This document shows positions 24,593 to 35,772 of a stretch of DNA of 64,000 nucleotides, piece by piece. Where the stretch lies: positions 124,001 to 188,000 of the forward strand of contig NC_089320.1 of assembly GCF_036669915.1 (NCBI RefSeq), given 5' to 3'. The DNA comes from Pocillopora verrucosa. Taxonomy: Eukaryota; Cnidaria; Anthozoa; Scleractinia; Pocilloporidae. The translations under genes and the position numbers were made by a program. Every line of letters begins with the position of its first letter. The first letter of the stretch is position 1. The notes beneath the pieces are model-generated. The model saw only the letters and a list, made by a program, of their open reading frames with translations. It was not told where the DNA came from and ran no database searches.

Positions 24593-25180
24593 ACCTAAAT
24601 AACGAGATCCGTAAGTAACAGTAAGTACTCTAACAGTAGCGATCTTACCTACAGGTTGTCATATCATAGATGCTTTGAAGCCTCATTCATACATTGGTTA
24701 ATGTGTGCTCCCTGATTAAAATACCTTGACATCATTGGAATGCTTGTTTCACATCAATTCAAACGAAATATTCAACCCAACGTATCACTGACGAGGAACT
24801 GAGTTACAGTGACCCACAGAAAACTAGACATAGAAATTCTACAATATTAAATCTAGAGGCCGCTCCTCTTTTTTCGACTTTCTACTGACTTTTCTGACGA
24901 GGAGAAGAAAAAGTCGAGAAACTCATCCGGCTCGATGGAAAGCGTCTGTTGCCGTTTCTTTAGTCCAAAGATAAAGAGACTTTTTATGAGGACAAAATTA
25001 GAAATTTTTTTTTTACTACTTCCTTTCCTCTAATAAGTAATATGCAGTACAACGTGTAAAAGGCAGTATTAACAACTTAAGAATTTTTAATTCTAAAAAT
25101 AAACCCTTAAAGATAAAAAGCACAGATTTGGAAGTCTCAATCTTTAAATTACGGTTGCTGACTTCAGTTTTAGGAAAATG
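24593..25180. other. Intergenic sequence downstream of the GPCR gene
   Basis: Lies between the pseudogene and the stop codon of the minus-strand GPCR gene; presumably contains the GPCR 3-prime UTR. No gene is seen. Confidence 0.4.
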
Positions 25181-27427
25181 CTACAACACAGACTCTCGAA
25201 GATCTCCAATTGGTGGCCATACGCTGAATGGTTGCCATAGTTCTTCCATGCTTTCTCGAATTTGAAAATCAGTTAGTTTATTTCTATTTTTTTCACTGTT
25301 CTTTTCAAGTTTATTCTTTACCGAATTTTCCCTGTCCATCTTTTTTAGTCGAAACTGTTGCAATTTGCGAGAGCTCTTCCTCTCTCCTCCTTGACTGTTT
25401 GTTGACGAACGCCGCGATTTATTTTCACTATAAATCTGAAGATACAAATCTTTCAAAGCATCATTTCTTTTTCCTCCAACATTGAAAAAATAGATAAAAG
25501 GGTTACACATTGAATTCAGAAGACCCAGGCCATACAGTGCCAGCCTAGTTCCATCCATAGGATTAGGGAATCCCTTGAGTGTTTTCTCAAGAAAACCACA
25601 GTAGATCACAAATGGTGACCAGCATATCAGAAACACCAACACTACCGTAAGCAAAACGCGAATGACTCTTCTCCTCGATTGTATCAACACACTAAGATGA
25701 GCGGTGTTTGCACTTATTGTGGATGAAATAGAAAGGTTCCTTTGTCTCCTCCACACAACTCGTGAGACTTTGTAATACATGATGCTCATGGTTACCAAAG
25801 GTAACACAAAAGATGCCACTGCAAGAAACATCAAATAAGCCAATCCAGATAAACTATTGTTTGGCATTGTGGTGCAGTAATACACTGTCTTGTTTTTTTC
25901 AACTGTGATGGGTTTTACATCAGTGAAGTAAAATGTTGGTGTAAATTGCATTACTGAGTAGAGCCACGCGAGCAGAATCATCCAAGATGGTGTAAGAAGT
26001 TTTGGTCGCAAGGCAATGGAGGCCATAGGTCTTGCCAGGGACATGTAGCGGTCAATGCTTATAGTTGCTAGGAGAGAGATGGAAACGGTTGGAGTCAGGT
26101 ACTGCAGAAAAAAATGAAAAATAAATCATTAACAAAACTAGCAATTATTTCTATGAATATTAAGTTTACTGCAAAGGTGTGAGGCAAGAGCAACAATTAC
26201 GTTACTTTCATGTTACACGGCGATTGGTAGGCACAATGAAAGAATTAGCTCCGATCTATCCTCGTTTTAGTTTCATGTAAGTTGATTAAGCTAAAGTACC
26301 TGTACAAATCGTGAAAACTTGCAAGCTCCGTTTTCGATGGAGCTGTATTTAGTTGGGTAGTGGAAATTGCTGAAAAGAGTCAGAGGAATACACATCAAGT
26401 ACACCATCAGATCAGAGATGGCCAAGTGCAAAAGAAACAACTGAACATTAGACTTATGTCCTCTTCGGCGGAGAATTGTAACAACGGTCACCACCAATCC
26501 ATTGCCGATGGAACCAATTATTGCAACCAGTCCTAAGAAATATAAAGCAAATAAATTGCGTCCTCAAATTTCAGCTTTTGAAGAACTACGTTGATCCCTT
26601 ATCCCAAAACGTTGAATCGCATGAATACTTTTTACGTCTTACGTTACGACTGAATCTTTTAATAGACTGCTTTCTTCGAAATTTCGACTAGTGGGACTGG
26701 TCTAAAGAAGGCTGTTACAAAACAATGGGTCCCTGAAGGGGCTTGTTGCACAAGGGTTTAAATGTCCTTAATCACAATGCTAAGTTCCAGATGTTCGCAT
26801 TCATTCCACCTTATCAAAGTCCCCATGCGAAAGTACCCCATCCTCTTTATGAATCAAAACAAGGGAAAATAATAAACATAAATTCTGCATACCTGCTGAG
26901 TATTCAGGTGTCTCATTGTGGTACCTTAAAGCAGCTGTGTCAAACTTTGTCTCATCAGTTAAAACTTGATAACCAAGAGAAGTAATGGTCCCGTAATTCC
27001 CTTGGATAAACTTAGCTATACTGTAAGAGTTCCATTTTCTAGCCCGTTCCCCTTTTCTGTATGTGGTTATGTTTTAAATCCAGTGGTTTAAATTTTTTTC
27101 ACCAGAAATGTTTAGATATATCACTCAAAGTTATCCTTTCCTATCCTGCCAATTGACAAGTCACCGAAAAAGACACCATAAGTAAGCGAATCAGTTCCAA
27201 TTGTTCGCACCACGTTCTTTCATAAAAACGGCTTAATAACTAATAATAGTTTGCTTCGGCGTTAAAGCTAGAGTTTGATTTACTGACCTTACAAAAGTGT
27301 AGATTTTAAGTGATGGCTTTGATCAGTTTTGCCTACTTCAAACAAAGGTGATAAATGAATGCCTACCTAGTATTACGGTAGCTGAGATGAAAGCCTGATG
27401 TGAAGGATTCCAGCTTCCATCATCCAT
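25181..27427 (-). CDS. Class A (rhodopsin-like) GPCR, neuropeptide-receptor type
   Basis: Minus-strand gene of 404 residues in three exons: 27427-27367, 26532-26300, 26101-25181. Splices: CTAG|GTAGG to TTCTTAG (phase 1), and CAG|GTACTT to CTGCAG (phase 0). The ATG at 27427 is the first after an in-frame stop and gives a short N-terminus before helix 1. Hallmarks: GNGLVV in helix 1, LAISDL in helix 2, Cys at the top of helix 3, DRY at about residues 115-117, Cys in extracellular loop 2 (about 174), CWSP in helix 6 (about 258), and NPFIY in helix 7 (about 298-302). The cytoplasmic tail is rich in Lys, Arg, Ser and Asn, with many possible phosphorylation sites. The loop-2 and helix features fit peptide receptors (RFamide, galanin, tachykinin-like group); the ligand cannot be named. 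The neighbours are DEG/ENaC genes. Confidence 0.9.
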
Positions 27428-28091
27428 TCCGTAAGATATTTCATCAACTTCCTTATCCCTCCTTGATAACAAACTACTTTATGACCTTGTAAATTATTTT
27501 CTTCTTTTCTTTGAATGAGGTTGTGTTTACCTCTGATCAAGTTACACCGATGGATAAGCAAAATATGGCAACCAAGAACAAAATAACTTTTGTTGGGGTG
27601 GATTACCAAATTAGCGGAGACCAAAAGATTCAGAGCAACCAATTGTGTTTATCATTTCTAATTAGCATAGATTGCTTAACCAATTTTTACCAAGGAAACA
27701 AAGATGTAACAAACTCAATTAAAATTTGCACAGTTTAAGGTTACTTAACGGTGTTATTTAGGATTCTAAATGTTCATGGAGATCTTAGGATTGGGCTGTA
27801 TCTATTTTCAGTTTTACTTGCTCGATATGGACAAAACTACATTACAACGAGTTCAACTACAATAAACACGATTAGCTTCACACAAACAAAGTAAGCTGTA
27901 ATGCTCAAACAATAGTAAAGGTTTGAAACTCAAATGATTGTAAAAAAGGTTATAACTTTGACAGGGTACCAGAAATTCACAATTAAATGATTCTTGCCTT
28001 GTTTCATCTTAGTTTGTGATCAGAATTTAGTGCAGCTGTTACTATGTCACGCAATAATCTTTTAAAAGATTTGTTCAGTCCAAAGCATTTG
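27428..28091. other. Gap between the GPCR start and the DEG/ENaC stop
   Basis: About 660 bases between two minus-strand genes. It must contain the GPCR promoter or 5-prime UTR and the 3-prime UTR of the channel gene. No specific motif could be supported. Confidence 0.4.
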
Positions 28092-31000
28092 TTATGGATG
28101 AGTAACGCGACGGTTTCGTGCATTTAAAAAACTAATGAGGAAGTCAAAAAACTCGCAAATGGTCAAGAGACTGCATCCCAAGAAGAGCCCCATGTTGCCA
28201 CCAATCTCACCTAAGGAAAGAAAAATTAATGGGAATGCGAATATTCCTTTGACTTTGGAACAGATTTTTGCCAGAATTTTGCGTTTCCACACTAAGCCTC
28301 AGGTACCATTTGCTCGCTTGTAGAGGAGCTCCTTTTAGGAGTATTTTTATTCAAGCCTGATACTTCAAGTAACTACAAAGCGTGAATGCAAAAAATCTAC
28401 CCCGAATGTTGATAAAACACAGTCTGAATGTACACACAATAGGTTGGTCATCTGTGGGTGGAAAATTGGAAAATTCTGATTACACCCTGCAAGCTAGCGG
28501 AATTTAATTTACGAGAAAAAAAAATTATGTATATTCCTAAAACTGGCTCAGCAAAAGTTTTGATAGATTCGGGGCTTTTTCTTTTCCTGAAAACAGGGTT
28601 AAGATCCTTAAATGGTCGCCTACTTAAAGTGTACAGTTACCGGGGCCTTACCATAAATTATAAGAATATAAGCTGCGATGTTTCCGCAATTATCAATATG
28701 GCTGCCATCGCATAACCAATGCATTTCTTACCAAACAAGGAATTGCTGTCGTAAGCTGGCTTCTGTTCCTGCATCTCATAACTCAAAGACTTGAATCCAA
28801 CTTGTAAAAACACAAGATTATCTCTGACGAGGGGGGAAAACGTTCAAACAATTAATATGCTACCACTAACGGATTTTTTTAGACCACCTTCACGGGGATT
28901 GTAATAGTTTACATTTCGGATTACTACTGTGTACCTGTGCAAGTCTATAAGAGAAAAGATTCTTGGCACAACATTACAGCTGACTTTTTTTTTATTTTAT
29001 TGAATTTGCGAAATACGGAAACTTAGAAATAACTGCGATACACTGTGACAATTGGCTCTTAACTTATGAGCTCAGTGGACGGACAAATACAAGTTTAGCC
29101 ATTTTATTGTGAACAAAACGATGACTTCTATTCTAATACATCGTAAATTTTGTAGTTTAGATTTTCCCTCCGTAAGAGTACATGGTTTAGAAGAAATTTC
29201 AGAAAATACAGTTAAAACTAAAAAACCAAAGGGCAGGGCAATTATTAATTTTTTAAACTCAGATCCCTTACCTCTGGTATTGTATATCGGCATAGTAACC
29301 AGACTTTATGAGTGAGTCAGCAGTACTCGCATCAGGAAACTTCGAGTAGGACACTTCAGGATGGTACTTAATCTGAGAGCAGGGAACTTGGCAGTCACAA
29401 TACTCTTCATCTACCATTGCTTTATGGAAATGCACGATAGTTAAAAAAATATAAACAAGTTTGTTTACAACGTTTGCTGATCTTAGAATACTTAGTCAAC
29501 ATAAGACGTTTTTTTCTTTAAATACTGGTGAGTGTAATGTCAGACAAGTCTGTTTAATATGACAGGGAGATCTTTCGTGTAAATATTGTGTAAATATGCA
29601 TAAAAGTAACTGAGAAGTATATAAGCAAGACTCAATGTTACAAGTGAAATTTACAAGAGCTAGCTCTATGGCTCCTTAACTGGAGTACTGCGTTGGTGGG
29701 AGAGTATAACAGAGTAATTTAGTGATTGATTCGTTCTTTTTTATTTGACCGTCTTGCATTACGACCTGAAATGTAATGAGTTTTTTCAAATTGCTAGCTA
29801 AGGTGCTTTTTCCTTGACGCTTGTTGCAGGGCGTATATTCGGATACCTTAATTTTAAAGTTTTGTCTTACCTGCTATCTGCTTAACGCAAAGAGCCTCTT
29901 CGGATGATATACACGCGGGTGTTCCAGAGTTAACTTATAGAAAAAGCACACGCACAAGTCATTATTTTCCTTTTCCAAAGTTTAAAAAGTGGAAAATCTT
30001 CCAGTGGTCGATTTTCGTTCTCAGCCGCGAGAGATGCCATTACCAAAGTTACTGAATATGTAATTTTCGGGTTTCCTTTTCGTATTTTGGTTTTCTTCTT
30101 CTTTTAGGAAAGTTTGAACGTCACTGTCTGTAAGCGACACGGGTTTTTCAGTGTTTTAGCAGCCATAATCCGAAAAATTCCGACAAACGACCTTGGATTA
30201 AGAATGGTGAAGGCTTTGCCGTTCATTCATCAATCAAATCGAGTGGCGCGAAAGGCGAGTGACGTGTCAGCTGCTGATTGGTGATATCAAACACTTGAAA
30301 AAATACTATATTTTTCACGTGTGTTGTTGCGGCTTTTCTCAAGGCTGGAAATCCTTTTAAAACACCGTAATTTATATACTAAATGTTCTTCACGTAGTTA
30401 TTAGAAAGAATTCTCAAGGCAGCCAAAAATAACTCGATTATGTAGGAGTAGGAAGATGATAACACTCACTTGTTCAGATTTCAAGAGAAGGCTTAGTTGA
30501 ACTGGATTGAATTAAGTTGAATCGCGTACTTTTTCTTTAAATTTAAGTTCGATAAGACGAGTAGAAAAAAAATTTACTAACCTTTATAACCAGCAGGTCG
30601 ACAGCCACAGTAATTGATAACGTTGTCAGCCATACATTCAAAAAGACATCCTTCTGTCGTGTACGTAAAATACGTATTCAACTCCTTCTTGGTACAATTG
30701 GCTGCGTATGGCTTCTCAAGGTTCTGATACTGGAAACATTGTTCATGTCAATTTTAAAATGTTACCATAAAAACTTTTCCTTATTTGTTTTACACCTAAA
30801 TGTTGACTTTATATTTTTGTATTACTGTTCTGTTGCTGATATCTAAACTATTTTTGTTGTGGTTTTTTGTGTGCCTTCTGCTTCGTTCTTTCTTCGTCTA
30901 CGTTGAGAATGTATTGAATTGGCTTCTAATAACCCTAAGTTACATTTCTACCTCAACATAAAAAAGATTCCTTGGGTCTAAGTGATCAAACAAACTTACC

Positions 31001-34000
31001 TGTTTCTTAGAAAGAGAAATGACAACGTGCTGTCCTGGTCCTACATTGATACCTTCCCATTCATCGATGTATTCACCTTGCCCATGTATCAACACTTTGA
31101 ATCCTTCGGAAAATTTTCCTTGAGTATACTCTGGTGTTTGTGCATCAAGAATGACTGACAACCCGGATGAAACTCCTGCAATTTTTGATATTTTCATTTC
31201 ATTGTCTGTACCTGAGTTAAAGGTGAAGCACATACCCCAAGGGGTTACTGAGGGGACAAAATCTGCGGCAGAGCAATCAGCCTCGTCCCAGCCGAATGTG
31301 CACAATGGTCCAATCATAGCGCTTGAATTTTGGCCGTAGAGCCGAAAAAATTCTTCAACATTTAGGCGATTAGAATGTTGCCGCATCACCTCTAAGAGAA
31401 CTTGTCTATAATGACTATCGCAAAGTGGTAAATCATTTTCCAAATCTGCCGGGGAGCAACAACAAAGTATAGACAATCCGCAAGACCAATTGCCTCGAGC
31501 TTCTGCAGTCACAGCACATGTACTGATGTTTAGGCCGCTGGACGCAAACAGTGGATCATCATCTGTCATAAATATCTTACTTTTGGTGAATAAGTTGAGT
31601 GGGCAGATCGTTACAGCTGGAAAATCCATCTCTCTTAGGCGTTTTCTGCTTAATAAAGTGGTAACTGGTCTACCGTAGTATTTAGTGAAACCGCCGTAAA
31701 CGGTGAAGATATAATAACCCCCAGAGCTCATCAGCAATATCATCCAGATAAGGCGAATAAAGATCTGACGCTTCATGAAGACATATCGAATGCCGTGAAG
31801 TGTTGTACTGTCCACAAATTCCCTCCAAATCACTGTCGATGTCTGGGTATTATCGTTACCAACTTTAGTTAATTCTTGGGAAAGCTTCTTTTCTTGCATC
31901 TTTGTCGCTGAAATCCCCGTAGAGTGCCCAGTCATAGAAGTAGATTTCACATTTATGTCTGATATTGTTGCTTTTATTTCATCCTGCTAAGGAAGGTAAA
32001 AGTGAAAGAAGAATGACATGAAAAATGAAAAGCTTACTTCATTAGAGAAATCCCTTATCCGATAAAGTGGATTTTATTCGACAAAAATCCACCTATCACG
32101 GGTCATATAGATCTTTAAATGAGTTTCCTCCTTATAAAATAATAAGAAGTTCAACATTTTACATTAAGATTATCCCCAATTCATTCTTGAAAAGCATAAG
32201 GACAAAATGCTGAGCTCTGAAAAGATATCGTAACTCTGATTTAACAGCCGCTCATCTGTTCATCTCTGAAAGAAAAACGCTCAATATAATGGTAACTTAG
32301 CCAAGCTGAAGGCTGGAACAGCCATGCAAGGTATCAACAAGTCCTAAATTGAACCCTTGGCGCTCCTAGAGGAATGTGTAAGACTGAAGGCAAACAAAAT
32401 CAATGGACTTTCAGGGCTTAATACAACGTCCTTGTACACACATCTAGAGCCAAACATATATCATGTAAATAAGGGTCGAGTGAAGACACCGGTGATGCTG
32501 TGGTAGAGAGGAAAAGAGCATAAGATAAGCCTATAATAGCGAAGTAAACTTGCCATTCAGACAGAAAACAGGCTCAGAACAGCCTCGATGCATATAAATT
32601 AGGCTACTTCTTAAGATCTTTTAAAAGTCTTACAACAGAGAGTCAGGGCCTCCGCCCGGCATTAAGAGAAGGACACAATCTAAAGGATCACAACAAGCAA
32701 ACTCCACCTGATAGGTGCCATCCAGAGCCCCCAGCAGCAGCAGTGACTTCAATTTCGATCTTTTTTCGAGTAAGTATGTAAGAAGCAAAGTTTCAAGATA
32801 ATATCAACTCCCCTGGACCGTATCCACTATTCTGGTGATCTACATCATTGTGACGATCATAATGACAATAAAAGAAAAATCTGAGAAATTCGAATCTACT
32901 CGACCGTTGTAAAGAGGGACCGGTTCATTTCTCTTGCGTCGCAGTGATATTTCTTGTTTACATTTTTTTATGTATGTTGTGCGTTACTTGCCGGCGTGAG
33001 GTCTGTCGTAAAAAAACTATAAACGAAAACTTTCATCATAACACCTGGTATCATCAATGAAAGGGTTTAGACAGAGTGCAATGAAATTTGTAAGTAACGA
33101 ATAATCTATAACTAGATTGTTTTGTCCATCAACTTCACGGAAGGAATTTAAATTTTTGTTTAAAGAATGCAAGGCAAAGCAAGAATAATATATTTTTTTA
33201 TCATTATCTTATTTCATATCATTTTAATACTTATAGGAATTATTATTTATCCATTGCGGGTTGGGGTTAAGACACAAGATAGATGCCAGCCCAAATTAAT
33301 ATGGACTTGTCACACCCCGAAATATGAAGCAAAACCAATGGTTGCATATATTGCAGCTCGGGAGTTGCATCCAATAATAAGATAGCACTGAGGGGAACAA
33401 AGGCATCACATTACACAGGCAGCTGAGCAAACACTTCTTTAAAAATAATTTCCATTTCTTAAATGAAGTTGACTTCTTTTCGAATAATATGTGACTTCTT
33501 ACCAATTTGAGGGTAGTTGTATTCCTTGTTATTCTTATATCAACCTTCAGCTGCTTTTTCGTATTTATTACATGCGGTTTTGCGTGTTTCTCGCAAGTTG
33601 TTGAAAATCAAATGACTGACTCAAGGCGAATCCTCATTCAAACAACTTTATTTGAACGTACGATTTGATTGGTATGAACTAGGAAAAAATTGGGTGCAAC
33701 TTTTCCTTGCTAAACAACTCAAATTAGAGAGCTACGCTGTCGATAGCTGATCGTATTTGAATTCTAATTAAAGCAAAAGGGCCTACAACTTTTTTCTGTG
33801 CTTTAGAGAATGAAAAAAAGGCATTATTAGTCCTTGGAGGTGGATGATTGAAATCTGCTTTTCGCTTTATAAACAGAGGAAAGATCATCTATTGTGACTT
33901 TAGGTGGCATGTATTTAACTTTCAACGCATTTTCTTACACCGGAGAACGTTACCTTCTGTCTTTATTTTTATTCCAGTACAATTAAAGCGGCCAAATGAT

Positions 34001-34298
34001 AGTTAGGCTGGGAATTCCTCGCTGGAGCGGTGACTCAGGGCTCATAATTGCCTGACTAAGTTGAACGTTTCAGTAAAATTCGTGACCATAGATACTTTGA
34101 AGCTTGTCAAGAAGACTAAAGAGGGACTATACAGAAGCATAAATGAATCAAAGGAGCTATTATTAAGTGTAGAGTGCTTTTTCGAGGCGGTAATTATATG
34201 TGAAATAAAAATACGATGAAGATTAAAAATATTACTCTTGTCAAACTTATTTAAATCGATTGCAGATTAATATGAAGAAAACTAACCTTCGAATCCAT
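28092..34298 (-). CDS. DEG/ENaC sodium channel subunit (ASIC/HyNaC-like), minus copy
   Basis: Intact seven-exon gene, 521 residues: 34298-34287 (only four codons), 31983-31000, 30729-30582, 29933-29871, 29419-29272, 28823-28732, 28210-28092. All junctions are GT-AG with matching phases (0,0,1,1,2,1). Family marks in order: the His-Gly gating motif in LHGIRY (about residue 67), helix 1 (about 75-100, ending SSGGYY), a large cysteine-rich extracellular domain with LLCCCSP, the FKVLIHGQGE strand typical of ASICs, CGCRPAGY, the CDCQVPC block, and helix 2 with GEIGGNMGLFLGCS, where Gly-Cys-Ser is the G-x-S selectivity filter. Cnidarian relatives are peptide-gated trimeric cation channels; gating here is inferred. 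Exons 3-7 match the plus copy at 42078 in size and phase. Confidence 0.92.
29687..29725 (+). repeat. Fragment of the hammerhead-bearing repeat
   Basis: The stretch TGCGTTGGTGGGAGAGTATA and onward to TTTAGTG matches the non-ribozyme end of the elements at 3701-3825 and 58620-58740. The ribozyme part is missing. It lies in intron 4 of the minus DEG/ENaC gene. Confidence 0.6.
29988..30384 (+). repeat. Dispersed 400-base repeat, copy B
   Basis: Partner of copy A at 1531-1926, direct orientation. It lies in intron 3 of the minus DEG/ENaC gene, opposite to the direction of transcription of that gene. Confidence 0.75.
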
Positions 34299-35772
34299 GG
34301 CTGCGGTGGACGTTACGCGTCGTGAGAGAACAGATGTCTTTGATGTAAAAGCTAATAAGGAATTGTCTTGTTGATCTTTTTACAAATTAAGGATGCAATT
34401 TTCCCGAAAGACTCATATAACGTTGGTAACGAAAAATAGTTTTGTTTATTTTGACTGCGCACTAAAGGCTTTTTACCAATAACCAGATTCGAATTCATAG
34501 ATCATAGCCAAATACATGCATTATCATTTCAAGAAGTTTTTCCGTCGATTTTTCCTAGAAATTTTTTACAAATGAAATGTAGTAAAAACATTTATTATCG
34601 CGGGCTCAAGAGTTTGTAATACCCAGTGATAAGAAGACATCAATTTGATTAATTACCTACTTGTATCTCAAATTAATTGGATGCCAAAAGCATAATAACA
34701 GACAGGTACCTTGCTATCACTCTCTGGGGCCTTGTGCAATTAGAATTCGGGCGTACACAGTAATTGAAATTCTCCTTGACGAGAAATCTTCACTTGATTG
34801 TACATTCAGAGAAGTAAAAGCAGCAATGGAGTGATTGTATTCTTAGACTATAGCTCAATCTGTATCTAAATCTCGATGACTTACCCTTTTTTTTTCGCTT
34901 TCAGAAAGTAAGTTTTTTCCAAATTTTTTTTTTCACATTTGGCAGCTGTACACACAAATCACATCAATACCCAGTTGAAACAAGTACCGAACAACAGAAC
35001 AATAAAAGTTGCATAATAGATTCGAAATCTAGGGGCACGTTAAACTACGACAAAAATATAATTTGGTTGTTTCGCTTAAATATGAATTACCCTTAACACT
35101 TGAATAAGCTCTTACCGACATATCAGAGAAGGGAGACCTATAATAATATTCTGAAGGTCTTTTATTCGTTATTCTGAGCTGTTGCTAGGCTTTCATAAAT
35201 ATAATATAGGACATAAACATTCGCACTGTTTTACCTAATGTTTTATGTTTTTTTTTCAATTAGGCAATTTTCGATAAGCTCAAAGCCTCTAATTTTAAGC
35301 GAGGCTAAGTGTAAAGCCTTTTGTCTGTAAATGATTTTATCTTCTCAAACAAATAAAAAAAACCTTTTTTACATAAGAGCTTTTTTATTGGCTTCAGTTT
35401 AAAGTGAGAAAATGGATTATTTAGAAGTTCGAAGTAGCGGAGCTCGCAGCACGCAAAGCATGCACATCGTAGGACCACAGCTCATGGAATGTGGCTTACA
35501 AAGCTTGGAGCCCAATTGGTTGTTAAAAGAGCGTGTTTAAAAAGAAAGAACTCTGTCTTGAGTGGTGAATATCTTCCCCACATTTAAGAGAACTTTCCAT
35601 GATATCGCGTCAGGTCACTGCATCCTTTGTTTGCTGTCATCAATCTTGGTAACATGGTCAAAACAGCAAAAGCAACTTCAATAACTCGCGTTATTTCGAT
35701 ACCTTCTACACGTGCTCTTTCGAGAACACATTCGTTGCTGAGTAGTGATCCTTTTCGATGCACATTTTAGTC
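34299..35772. other. Intergenic, upstream of the minus DEG/ENaC gene
   Basis: Contains the presumed promoter of the channel gene that starts at 34298. No gene, no strong repeat and no defined regulatory motif could be supported. Confidence 0.4.

Noticed and set aside
25228..25485. Plus-strand frame of 85 codons in the GPCR last exon
   Set aside because: It is antisense to a clear GPCR C-terminal tail; composition is explained by the real gene.
28135..28323. Plus-strand frame overlapping the last channel exon
   Set aside because: Antisense shadow of the pore-helix exon at 28092-28210.
31151..31678. Plus-strand frames inside the minus DEG/ENaC exon
   Set aside because: They mirror the conserved minus-strand coding sequence and have no family or splice support.
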